A stretch of 64,000 nucleotides of DNA from Catenulispora sp. EB89 (GTDB lineage Bacteria; Actinomycetota; Actinomycetes; Streptomycetales; Catenulisporaceae): the NCBI RefSeq assembly GCF_041261445.1, contig NZ_JBGCCU010000008.1:1-64000 (forward strand), read 5' to 3'. Below are positions 37,024 to 43,956 of this stretch, piece after piece. Positions within the stretch are counted from its first letter, which is position 1; every line of letters begins with the position of its first letter. The position numbers and the translations under genes are program-made. Under the pieces are notes generated by a model. The model was not told where the DNA came from, did no database searches, and was given only the letters and a program-made list of their open reading frames with translations.

Positions 37024-38049
37024 TCAGCCGAGGTCGAGGAGCTGTTCGTAGAACCCGCCGAAACCGCGAGCCGGATCGGCGAGGTGGATCTCCAGGATCC
37101 AGTGGCACACGCGCCCCGCCTTATCCTTGCCGCGCATCGGCGTGGTGTTGGCCGGCGCGATGTAGGACTGGATCTTCTCGGCGTCCATGATCTCGTGCGG
37201 GAACTCCCCGACCAGGTGCCCGGCGAACCCGCTCCCGCCCAGCTCCCAGCCGGCCGCCCGGGCCAGCCGGGCGATCTCGGCGTGCAGCTCGGCGCCGGTG
37301 ATGTCCGGGCGCTCGGCGAAGTACCGGCGTCCGGCGTCGAAGATGACCGGCAGGTCGGCGGCCAGCCGGTGCTTCACCGGATCGTCGCCCAGGACGTAGG
37401 TGCGGCCGAGGTCGGCCTCGAAGTCGGCGAAGATCGGGCCGAAGTCGGCGAAGGCGATGTCGTCATCCCGCAGCATCCGGTCCGGCGGGTTGTCGCTGTA
37501 GGGCAGCAGAGTGTTCGGACCGGAGCGGATGATCCGCTTGTGCCAGTGCCGGGTGGTGCCGAACAGGTCGTCTGCCAGGTCCCGGATCCGGTCGCTGATC
37601 GCGCGCTCGGACTCCCCGGCGACGATCAGGTTCCGGGCGACGACCTCGTCGAACAACGTGAGCGCATCGGCCTGCGCGGCGAGCAGCCGCCGGACGCGGA
37701 AGTCCTCGGCGGTCGCGACGTCGACGTAGACCCAGGCCTTCTCCCCGGACCGCAGGGCGACCTGGATGCGCAGGTAGTCGACCTCGTACGCGTCGGCGGC
37801 CGCCAGGTTGTCGGGGGAGAGCGTGAACACCACGCCCTCGACGGCGTCCTCCGGGTCGTCGGACGGTATCGCCACCGGATGCTCCGCACTGCCGCTGACC
37901 GCGATCACCGACGGGTCGGTCATGATCGCGGTCTCCAGACGGAAGCCCGGCAGCGCGTCGGGCCGGCCGACGAGCTCGTGCCCGAATCGCGTGTTCTGCA
38001 CCTGCGGCATTTGCAGGGTTCCGTAGGAGAACAACAATTGGTCAGGCAT
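37024..38049 (-). CDS. fusion of gamma-glutamylcyclotransferase-like (AIG2) domain and M24 metallopeptidase-like domain
   Basis: 341 aa from the ATG at 38049; the longer frame adds residues without domain character. Residues 1 to ~130 look like a GGCT/AIG2 barrel: 'LLFSYGTLQMPQVQ', 'GFRLETAIM', 'VEGVVFTLSPDNLAAADAYE' and 'WVYV'. From ~145 the chain matches the M24 (Xaa-Pro aminopeptidase/creatinase) catalytic fold: the five metal ligands appear to be Asp in 'AFADFGPIF', Asp in 'FEADLGRTY', His in 'GHLVGEFPHE', Glu in 'HWILEIHLAD', and Glu in 'GFYEQLL'. The pairing hints at processing of gamma-glutamyl or amidated peptides. The biochemical roles are inferred from residues only. Confidence 0.75.
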   Translation of the reverse strand: MPDQLLFSYGTLQMPQVQNTRFGHELVGRPDALPGFRLETAIMTDPSVIAVSGSAEHPVAIPSDDPEDAVEGVVFTLSPDNLAAADAYEVDYLRIQVALRSGEKAWVYVDVATAEDFRVRRLLAAQADALTLFDEVVARNLIVAGESERAISDRIRDLADDLFGTTRHWHKRIIRSGPNTLLPYSDNPPDRMLRDDDIAFADFGPIFADFEADLGRTYVLGDDPVKHRLAADLPVIFDAGRRYFAERPDITGAELHAEIARLARAAGWELGGSGFAGHLVGEFPHEIMDAEKIQSYIAPANTTPMRGKDKAGRVCHWILEIHLADPARGFGGFYEQLLDLG

Positions 38050-38313
38050 GCGAACCCCTGGGGCGTGTGGCGACGAAGCGGTCGTTGCCACGATAGATCA
38101 TCGCATCGCGCATTTGCAGACGCGAACCAGCGGCGCGCTTGGCGGGCGCAGATGCTGGCTGAATCGGCTGATATGGGTCGCATATGCGTCGCCGACGATC
38201 ATTGATTTGCATATCAGTGTGCGGGGGCGGTTAGCGTAAGGGTAGACCGGGCAGGTCCCGCTGGGATGGGGCGGCCGCGTCGGCCCACAGGACGATCCTC
38301 AGGGGGATGAGCA
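38050..38313. promoter_or_regulatory. divergent intergenic region with AT-rich palindromes
   Basis: 264 bases between the GGCT-M24 gene and the TrpC-like gene. It contains CTGATAT at 38168-38174 matched by ATATCAG at 38211-38217, and CGCATATGCG around 38180. These AT-containing palindromes stand out from the GC-rich surroundings and could be operators. AGGGGG at 38301-38306 is the ribosome site of the TrpC-like gene. Confidence 0.4.
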
Positions 38314-39123
38314 TTGCAGCCCATGGTGCCGTACCAGTCCTACCAGTCCGAAGCTGCAGGGGCCTTCTCCGCGCTGGAGGAGATCAAGAAGCTCGCGTTG
38401 TCGCGTCCTGCGGCGCGCGGAGGGTTGGACCGGCTTCGGGGCCAGCGGATAACGGTGATTCCCGAGCTCGATCCACGTCATCCCGGCGGCGCCGATCGCG
38501 GCAACCGGTACGTCGATGCGGGGGCGGGCGCGATCGCGATCGCGGTCTGCGCGGGTGCGTCGGGCGCGGGCGCGGATCCGGACCTGGGCCTGGGCCTGGA
38601 CCCGGACACTGTGGCGGGTATCAGTTCCCGTATTCACGCTCCGGTGCTGTGCCTCGAACCGGCCGACTCCAGCTACCGGATCTGGCACGCCCGCGCCTGC
38701 GGCGCCGACATGGTCGTGCTGCCGGCCGCCGCGCTGTCGGACTCGGCGCTGTACTCGCTGCTGGAGCGCGCCGAGTCGCTCGGCATGGACGGCCTCGTCG
38801 AAGTGCGCTGCGGCGCGGATCTGGTACGCGCTCTGAAGGCTCGGGCCCGGGCCGTCCTCGTGCGGCCGACCGCTGACGCGGCGCCGTCCGGGGCGAGCGC
38901 GCGCGATCTGCTGTCGATGGTCCCGCACGGTGTGGTGAAGCTGGCTGAGTGCGGTCCGACGGGCCGTTCGGGCCTGATCGCGTGTGCCCGCAACGGTGCC
39001 GACGCGGTGTTGGTCGGGGCAGAGCTGCTGGCCGGCGCCGCCGACTCTGCGGCGATCGTCGCCGACCTGGCTGCCATGGGCGCGCATCCGGCGCTGGCGG
39101 CGCGGGGCAGTCGGGCTGCTTGA
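38314..39123 (+). CDS. indole-3-glycerol-phosphate-synthase-like protein lacking catalytic residues
   Basis: 269 aa from a TTG 7 nt after AGGGGG (an ATG at 38323 is an alternative). The overall plan follows TrpC, a TIM barrel: an N-terminal helix 'FSALEEIKKLALSRP', a strand 'ITVIPELDP' in the place of the 'IAEVKR.SPS' strand, 'YVDAGAGAIAIAV', 'ACGADMVVLPAAALSD', 'LGMDGLVEVRCGADLVRAL', and 'CARNGADAVLVGAELLAG'. The catalytic lysines (in EVKR and RKDF) and the substrate-binding N-R after the EVH strand are not present; their places read IPELDP, CLEP and VRPT. It is unlikely to make indole-glycerol phosphate. Divergent from GGCT-M24, convergent with moeA (14-nt gap). Confidence 0.65.
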   Translation: MQPMVPYQSYQSEAAGAFSALEEIKKLALSRPAARGGLDRLRGQRITVIPELDPRHPGGADRGNRYVDAGAGAIAIAVCAGASGAGADPDLGLGLDPDTVAGISSRIHAPVLCLEPADSSYRIWHARACGADMVVLPAAALSDSALYSLLERAESLGMDGLVEVRCGADLVRALKARARAVLVRPTADAAPSGASARDLLSMVPHGVVKLAECGPTGRSGLIACARNGADAVLVGAELLAGAADSAAIVADLAAMGAHPALAARGSRAA

Positions 39124-39137
39124 ACTGCTCCCGCGAG

Positions 39138-40385
39138 TCAGCCGCGCAGCGTGACCAGCGGCACCGGCTGCCCGGCCTCCGCGCCGGGTGGGACCGCCGC
39201 CAGAGCATCGGCCAGCGCCGCGCCGTTGAGGAACGCGGGGCGGTCCGTGCCCAGCATCCGCACGCCGGCGCCGTCCCAGACCACCGGGATGATCCGGGTC
39301 TGGTCGGCTGAGGTCTGAATCGGGCTGAGGAGCGGGGCCTGCGGGAGCGCTGGGAGGCCGCGGCCCGACAGGCCGCCCAGCAGCGGCTCCAGCAACGTGT
39401 ACGCGGCGACGAGCGCGGCGAACGGGTTGCCGGGCAGGCCTACGACGAACGGGCCGCCGCGCAGCCGGGCCAGCACCTGGGGGCGTCCCGGTCGGCAGGC
39501 GACGGTGTCCACGATCCACCGCGCGTCGCGCTCGGCCAACAGCCGCCGCAGCCCGTCGGTGACGCCGACCGAGGTCGATCCGCCGACGACGATCACATCC
39601 GCGGCCACATCCGCGTCCGTACCCGGATCCGCACCCGAATCCACACCCGAAACCGCATCCGCCGCGCCAGCCGCGTCCACCGCCGCACCCAGCGCCGAGT
39701 CCGGATGGTCCGGTGCGTGGACCACGCTCTCCAGCCGTCCACCCATGGCCTGTACGAGCGACGGCAGCAGCGGACTCAGCACGTCGCGGACCCGCCCGGC
39801 CCCCGCACGACCGCGACGGTCCAACTCGTCCCCGGTCACCACCGCCCGCACGATCGGCGCGCGATGCACCAGCAGCTCGTCGTACCCGCAGGACGCCGCC
39901 AGGCCGAGCAGCGCCGGCCCGGCCCGCGTACCAGCCGGTGCCAGCACGGCGCCCGCCGGCGCGTCTTCCCCGGCGTACCGAATGTGCCTCCCGCGCGGAA
40001 GGCCGGGGCCGACCAGACCGGCGCCGCTCAGCACAGCCACCTCCACCGGAAGCACCGCCCACGCCCCGGCCGGAACAACGGACCCGGTCGAAATCCCGAC
40101 CGCGCACCCCAGCTCCATCCAGCCGCCGTCCCACGGCCGTCCCGCGCGAGCCGCGCCCACCACAGTCCACGGCCCGGCACCGCACACTGCGTACCCGTCC
40201 ATCGCGGCGGTGTCAAACGCGGGCATCGGCCCCGCCGTCACGAGGCCCTCGGCCAGCACCAGCCCGGCCGCCGCACCGAGCGCGACTCGCGTCGCCGGCG
40301 TCGGCACGGCTGCGGCGTGCGCACGTTCCCGAGCCACCGCCCAGGCGAGCGCGCGGCTGGTTTCCCGTTTGGCTGTCATGACCAT
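39138..40385 (-). CDS. moeA: molybdopterin molybdotransferase
   Basis: 415 aa. MoeA inserts molybdate into adenylylated molybdopterin, the last step of Mo cofactor synthesis. N-terminal domain: 'FDTAAMDGYAV' (family signature MDGYA), 'GISTGSVVPAGAWAVLPVE'. The MoCF-fold domain has 'VVGGSTSVG' in place of the usual GGVSVG, and 'PFVVGLPGNPFAALVAAYTL' for GLPGNPVS. An Asp/Ala/Gly-rich low-complexity insert near residues 230-260 comes from a 12-bp repeat. A second ATG two codons in could be the start; no strong ribosome site was seen. The cofactor is needed by the nitrate reductase encoded upstream on the other strand. Confidence 0.88.
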   Translation of the reverse strand: MVMTAKRETSRALAWAVARERAHAAAVPTPATRVALGAAAGLVLAEGLVTAGPMPAFDTAAMDGYAVCGAGPWTVVGAARAGRPWDGGWMELGCAVGISTGSVVPAGAWAVLPVEVAVLSGAGLVGPGLPRGRHIRYAGEDAPAGAVLAPAGTRAGPALLGLAASCGYDELLVHRAPIVRAVVTGDELDRRGRAGAGRVRDVLSPLLPSLVQAMGGRLESVVHAPDHPDSALGAAVDAAGAADAVSGVDSGADPGTDADVAADVIVVGGSTSVGVTDGLRRLLAERDARWIVDTVACRPGRPQVLARLRGGPFVVGLPGNPFAALVAAYTLLEPLLGGLSGRGLPALPQAPLLSPIQTSADQTRIIPVVWDGAGVRMLGTDRPAFLNGAALADALAAVPPGAEAGQPVPLVTLRG

Positions 40386-40409
40386 GATTTACCATCGCAT
40401 CGGCGGATG

Positions 40410-40505
40410 TCACCTGCGCGAAGCATCGCTCATGGATCCTTTGGGTGAATGTGACCAATAATCGCCGGCGGCCACCCGGTAGCGCGTCTTCGATATCAGG
40501 CTCAT
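40410..40505 (-). CDS. possible 31-aa ORF immediately upstream of moeA
   Basis: A short frame (MSLISKTRYRVAAGDYWSHS…) with an unusually strong ribosome site, GGGAGGGG, 2-9 nt before its ATG at 40505. It ends 24 nt before the moeA start and is on the same strand. It could be a translated leader of moeA, or the residue of a gene in the same operon as the fragment just upstream. It is basic and not membrane-like. No homology was recognised. Confidence 0.35.
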   Translation of the reverse strand: MSLISKTRYRVAAGDYWSHSPKGSMSDASRR

Positions 40506-40517
40506 GATTCCCCTCCC

Positions 40518-40776
40518 TCAGTCGATGGTGCAAGCGTTGTCAGTGGCCTGCGAGCCCTGGCCGTCGAAGCTTGCGTATCCGATCGACAGGACGTGGCTGG
40601 TGTTTGTGGCGTCCGTGTTCAGCCGGTAGTTCAGGTTCAGCAACGGCAGGATCTGGCGCGAGGTCGGGTTCGCTTGCGACGCCCAGCAGTAGTCCTCGCC
40701 CGGCAGGTTCGAGTGGCGATGCCGCGGCCCCCGCAGCGTGAGCAGTGCGGACTGCGCTCCGTGCGGTATCGCAAGG
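40518..40776 (-). pseudogene. C-terminal fragment of an unidentified, probably secreted protein
   Basis: An 86-codon frame between a TAG near 40779 and a TGA at 40518-40520, lacking any ATG or GTG start. The downstream part reads like a real protein end: 'GEDYCWASQANPTSRQIL', 'LNLNYRLNTDATNTSHVLSI', 'GYASFDGQG…NACTID', with two Cys and regular beta-type alternation. It is followed directly by the strong ribosome site of the 31-aa ORF. The family was not recognised; the lack of an N-terminus makes it a gene remnant. Confidence 0.45.
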
Positions 40777-40872
40777 TGCTAGCGTGGCTACATACCGGCA
40801 ATGTTGACGGCGTTAACATGGCTGCGCCCGCATGGCCGGAGTCAGGGCGCTGTCAGTCGTGAGGGGATCGGG

Positions 40873-41757
40873 ATGCGGCGTAAACGCCTTGCTGCCGTCG
40901 GCACCTGCTTGTCTGTTCTGGCGCTGCCGTTCGTGCTGGCGCTTCGCACGAGGCGAAGGCGGCGTGCCGCGTCCGCCGTGGTGATCATCCTGAGCTCGGG
41001 GCTGGTCGCTCCGGTCTCCGTGCGGACGTCGAGAATCCGTGGCGTTCCCACGCTTTTGACCGTCGAAGCGGAGCCGCCGACTCGTCAGGAGCCGGAGGCG
41101 TCTTCGCCGCACTGGAATGTCTCGGAACTGTCGAACCACAGCTTCCCTGAGGCATATCTGGCGATCGTGTCCATGATGCAGAGCCTCGCAGTGGGGTTCC
41201 TGGCCGATCGGATGATCACTGGCCGTGTCGTTGGTCCCATGCAAGGCATCGGATACGCGATCTGTACCATGATGGTGATCGCCGTCTGGCAGGACTATTT
41301 GTCGGGGTCCACAATCTGCCGGTGGTTCCCGAGCTTGCTGGACGCCTCGATCCCGGCCGCGCTCGGGCTCACCGAGTGCTTTCTCATCGTCTCGGTCTCC
41401 AGCGGCACGAAGGTGTTCCTGTTCCGGCTAGGGCTCTTCCTCGTCGTCGGGGCGATCGCGTACCTGAACTGGTTCCTGAGGGCTCGGAGGCACAAGGGGG
41501 ATCCGGGCAAGAAGAAAGCCTATGAGTTCCTCAGGCCCTACATCCTCTTCGGATGCATCGCGTGCCCGGTCGCGTCCTTGTCGGCGTTCGTGCTCGCGGG
41601 CTTGTACACCCCTGCCGACAACGTGTCCGACATGGTCCTCGTGCTCGTCCTGGTCCTGCCGATGTTCTTGCAGTCGGTGATCACGTGGAGCTTGAGACGT
41701 TTCCTGTGGCAGCTCTCCGAGGACCAATCGGAGCGCAAGCACCGTAAACCGAAGTAG
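40873..41757 (+). CDS. integral membrane protein, unknown function
   Basis: 294 aa from the ATG at 40873 with GAGGGG 7 nt upstream; upstream residues in the same frame are poor in coding character. First membrane helix 'AAVGTCLSVLALPFVLAL' ends in a strongly basic stop-transfer RTRRRRRAA, a second hydrophobic segment follows, then a ~70-residue presumably soluble part, and four to five further segments ('YLAIVSMMQSLAVGFLADRM', 'IGYAICTMMVIAVWQDYLSG', 'LFLVVGAIAYLNWFL', 'PYILFGCIACPVASLSAFVL', 'DMVLVLVLVLPMFLQSVITW'). Codon usage is slightly less GC-biased than in neighbours. No family recognised. Confidence 0.7.
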   Translation: MRRKRLAAVGTCLSVLALPFVLALRTRRRRRAASAVVIILSSGLVAPVSVRTSRIRGVPTLLTVEAEPPTRQEPEASSPHWNVSELSNHSFPEAYLAIVSMMQSLAVGFLADRMITGRVVGPMQGIGYAICTMMVIAVWQDYLSGSTICRWFPSLLDASIPAALGLTECFLIVSVSSGTKVFLFRLGLFLVVGAIAYLNWFLRARRHKGDPGKKKAYEFLRPYILFGCIACPVASLSAFVLAGLYTPADNVSDMVLVLVLVLPMFLQSVITWSLRRFLWQLSEDQSERKHRKPK

Positions 41758-41766
41758 CAAAAGCCC

Positions 41767-43029
41767 TCAACTGCTGTCCAGCAAGCTCCCCGATCCCACG
41801 CGCACGCCCTCCAGCCGCTTCAGCACCGCCAGCGTGCCGTCCATGCGTCGGGTGAGGAAGTGCAGATGCCACCCATCGAGCAGTTCGCGCTGGGCCGTCA
41901 CCGCGGCCCAGATCCACGCGAAGCTCACCGCTGGGTCCAGGCCGCCGCGGCCTGCGCCGAACAGGGGGATGCAGATTGAGGACAGGGGCGGGTCGAAGTC
42001 CTCGCGTTCCGCGCGTGCCAGGGCCAGTGCGTTCTGGGTGGCGCGGAAGACCGCCTGGGGGTCGATGTCGTAGTTGTTCGTCGCCGGGCGGGGTGCTGCC
42101 ACTGCTGCGTGGTAGATGCGGCGTACGCCGTGGGCCGCCAGCTCGCCGGCGTCTGTTGGCGCTACGGTTCCGGGTTCGACCGGGAGGCCGGCGCGGCCGT
42201 GGGTGCGCATCCACTCGTCGATCTGGCGGCCGACGATGTCGTCGACGATTTCGCCGGCCTGGTCTCGGTGGGCGGCGATGCTGCGGAGCCGGGCCGACAG
42301 GGAGGCTTTGAAGGGGGCGGGGAGGGCGAAGTAGATGTTCTCCGGTGCCGTCACCACGTCCACGCCGGTCAGGGCGTCGACCATGCCGCCGTGGACGCTG
42401 ATCGTGGCCGAGCCGTTGCCCACCGGGAGGTGGAAGGGGCCGTAGGTGCGGAACTCGACTGGCACGGTGCCGCGGGTGTCGGATGCAGGGGTCTGCGACT
42501 GCGCGGTCAGTAGCAGGCTGCTGCCTTCGGAGGGCTCGCGGCGTGGGGCGTCGGCCGCGTCGGAGGCCGTGCCCAGAGGGCTGAGTTGCTGGCGGCGGTG
42601 GCGGAGGCAGAGCTTGAGGATCTCCTCGGCCGTCTGGGCGACGAGCAGCCCTTCGCGTTCTTTGCGGAAGGTCTCCGCGCTGACGCCGTAGAAGCCCGCG
42701 GCGTGTTCGCGCAGGTCCTTCGGCCGCCAGCCCGCGGTGCCGCGGACCAGGCCGAACAGGTACTCGGCGGCCTGGCCGACGATGTCGTCGCCGAGGGCGT
42801 CGACGGCGTCGCGCAGGAGCTGGTCGACGGCGGCCGGGTCGGGGGCGGTGCCGTCGGTGTAGCCGGCGGCGTGCGCGGCGGCGGCCAGGGCCGGCAGCTC
42901 CAGGCTGCGCAGGCGCAGCATGCCGCGCTCCCGCAGGACTTTGAGATCGGCGACCAGCTGGTCGTGCGCGGGCGCGCCCCCGGCCCGGGCATCGCCCGGA
43001 TACTGCCCGGACTGCGCCCGGTCCGCCAC
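41767..43029 (-). CDS. macro-domain-like protein with an N-terminal helical domain
   Basis: 420 aa from the GTG at 43029, placed 6 nt after a GGGAG; longer frames run into low-quality sequence. Residues ~25-130 are helical, with 'LLRDAVDALGDDIVGQAAEY', 'LFGLVRGTAGWRPKDLREHA' and 'FYGVSAETFRKEREGLLVAQ', a module that I recognise only as an N-terminal domain in actinobacterial multidomain signalling or conflict proteins. After a linker, ~175-415 resembles a macro (ADP-ribose-binding) fold: 'GGMVDALTGVDVVTAPENIYF', an Ala-rich helical region, 'RRIYHAAVAAPR', 'LSSICIPLFGAGRGGLDPAV', 'WHLHFLTRR'. The GAGRGG loop fits the phosphate-binding loop of macro domains. It may bind or remove ADP-ribose; this is inferred. 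Confidence 0.65.
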   Translation of the reverse strand: MADRAQSGQYPGDARAGGAPAHDQLVADLKVLRERGMLRLRSLELPALAAAAHAAGYTDGTAPDPAAVDQLLRDAVDALGDDIVGQAAEYLFGLVRGTAGWRPKDLREHAAGFYGVSAETFRKEREGLLVAQTAEEILKLCLRHRRQQLSPLGTASDAADAPRREPSEGSSLLLTAQSQTPASDTRGTVPVEFRTYGPFHLPVGNGSATISVHGGMVDALTGVDVVTAPENIYFALPAPFKASLSARLRSIAAHRDQAGEIVDDIVGRQIDEWMRTHGRAGLPVEPGTVAPTDAGELAAHGVRRIYHAAVAAPRPATNNYDIDPQAVFRATQNALALARAEREDFDPPLSSICIPLFGAGRGGLDPAVSFAWIWAAVTAQRELLDGWHLHFLTRRMDGTLAVLKRLEGVRVGSGSLLDSS

Positions 43030-43108
43030 CCGATCTCCCGACAGGCCAGTTGGTTTCGTGGTCCCCGTCGGCCGGGAGCGGCCCGGCCGACGGGAGGAGG
43101 TTCCCGCC

Positions 43109-43165
43109 ATGGAAGTGCACGAGATCATCCGGCTGCTGGGGTCGCTGGCCGGCCTCAGCGCCTGA
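43109..43165 (+). CDS. possible 18-aa micro-ORF
   Basis: ATG at 43109 preceded by GGGAGGAGG at 43092-43100, an optimal ribosome site with 8-nt spacing. It encodes MEVHEIIRLLGSLAGLSA, which would make a short amphipathic helix. It lies head-to-head with the macro-domain gene, 79 bp apart, and is followed by a hairpin. It may be a regulatory leader, a micro-peptide, or chance. Confidence 0.35.
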   Translation: MEVHEIIRLLGSLAGLSA

Positions 43166-43274
43166 CGGCGTCCGCCGCTCGTGGACGGCGGATCGGGGTA
43201 GGAGCCCGGTGCGGTGTCCACGGCGGAGGCGTCCGTCGTCATCGATGGTAGCCGCACGGCTGCCTTCGGACGAA

Positions 43275-43318
43275 GGCCCGCGGGCCGCAGGCCACGGAAT
43301 GCCTGCGGCCCGCGGGCC
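43275..43318. terminator. 18-bp perfect inverted repeat, probable bidirectional terminator
   Basis: GGCCCGCGGGCCGCAGGC at 43275-43292 and its exact reverse complement at 43301-43318 flank an 8-nt loop. It is about 90 nt past the stop of the minus-strand DUF2690 gene and 110 nt past the plus-strand micro-ORF, so it could end transcription from either side. Confidence 0.7.
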
Positions 43319-43353
43319 GTGTCGCGCATATGGTGCAGGTGGCACAGGTTGTT

Positions 43354-43393
43354 CGGACGGTTCAGGCGGTTCAGACGGCTCAGGCGGCTCAGG
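43354..43393 (+). repeat. 9-bp tandem repeat (CAGGCGGYT type)
   Basis: Four to five imperfect 9-bp units directly downstream of the DUF2690 stop codon. Noncoding by position; similar in period to arrays at 32716 and 36969. Confidence 0.65.
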
Positions 43394-43406
43394 GAACTTA
43401 TACGAC

Positions 43407-43883
43407 TCAGGCGGTGAAGCAGCCCAGGAAGTACCAGCGCACCCAGTTGCCGTTGACGTAGAACTGCGTTCCCCCGCACGCCTGCTGCGTCGGGGTGGCC
43501 GGCACCATGGCGGTCCACGTCTCCGGGGCCTGATGCCCCGAGAAGCCGACCGAGGTGCCGCCGGGGTTCCAGGCCGAACCGGCGAAGCCGATGTTGTACC
43601 CGCTCCACACCGTCAGCCGGAGCCAGGCGGCGGCGCAGGTGGGGGAGTAGCGGATCTCCAGGGCGAAGCTCGCCTGGCTCTCCGCCTTGTAGTCCTGGAC
43701 CAGGACCGTCTCGGCGTCGTTGGCGCAGCCGGACGCCAGCGGATCGACGTTGTAGCAGGAGTTGGCATGGCAGGAGACGGCGGGAGTGGCCGCGGAAGCC
43801 GGGGCGGCCGCCGCGACCGACGTTCCCGCGGTCAGCAGGAGACCCGCCATCAGGGCTCCGAGGGCTCCGAGACGTTTGCGCAC
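43407..43883 (-). CDS. secreted DUF2690-family protein A
   Basis: 158 aa, GTG start behind AAGGAAGGA. Signal peptide: MRKRLGALGALMAGLLLTAG… cleaved near ASA (residue ~31). The mature part has the DUF2690 plan: 'CHANSCYNVDPLASGC', 'AETVLVQDYKAESQASFALE', 'IRYSPTCAAAWLRLTVW', and a C-terminal Cys pair. Conserved Cys spacing suggests disulfides. Paralogous to the DUF2690 protein at 50774-51262; the two flank the large Rhs gene in the same orientation, and this one follows the Rhs stop by 73 nt, the slot usually taken by an immunity gene. Role unknown. Confidence 0.85.
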   Translation of the reverse strand: MRKRLGALGALMAGLLLTAGTSVAAAAPASAATPAVSCHANSCYNVDPLASGCANDAETVLVQDYKAESQASFALEIRYSPTCAAAWLRLTVWSGYNIGFAGSAWNPGGTSVGFSGHQAPETWTAMVPATPTQQACGGTQFYVNGNWVRWYFLGCFTA

Positions 43884-43956
43884 GGTGTGTCCTTCCTTCG
43901 TGGTGGCCGGCGACGGCTGCCGCCGGAGTCCGGGGATGGTTCGGTGGCTGAGGTGC

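Larger units (their letters stand above)
43030..43406. promoter_or_regulatory. intergenic region with a micro-ORF and a long inverted repeat
   Basis: 377 bases between the macro-domain gene and a DUF2690 gene. It contains an 18-codon plus-strand ORF (43109-43165) with a strong ribosome site, a hairpin TCCGCCG/CGGCGGA at 43171-43192 right after it, an 18-bp perfect inverted repeat (43275-43318), and 9-bp tandem repeats (43354-43393). Confidence 0.6.

Noticed and set aside
38218-38260. tRNA-like G/C-rich stretch
   Set aside because: No cloverleaf, anticodon stem or T-arm GTTCRA sequence could be built.
40386-40872. Molybdenum-cofactor riboswitch ahead of moeA
   Set aside because: No structured element matching that class could be seen; the region is explained by a short ORF and a gene fragment.
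41681-43345. 554-codon minus-strand frame overlapping the macro-domain gene
   Set aside because: Arg/Pro/His-rich shadow; the overlapping frame encodes the protein with macro-like motifs.
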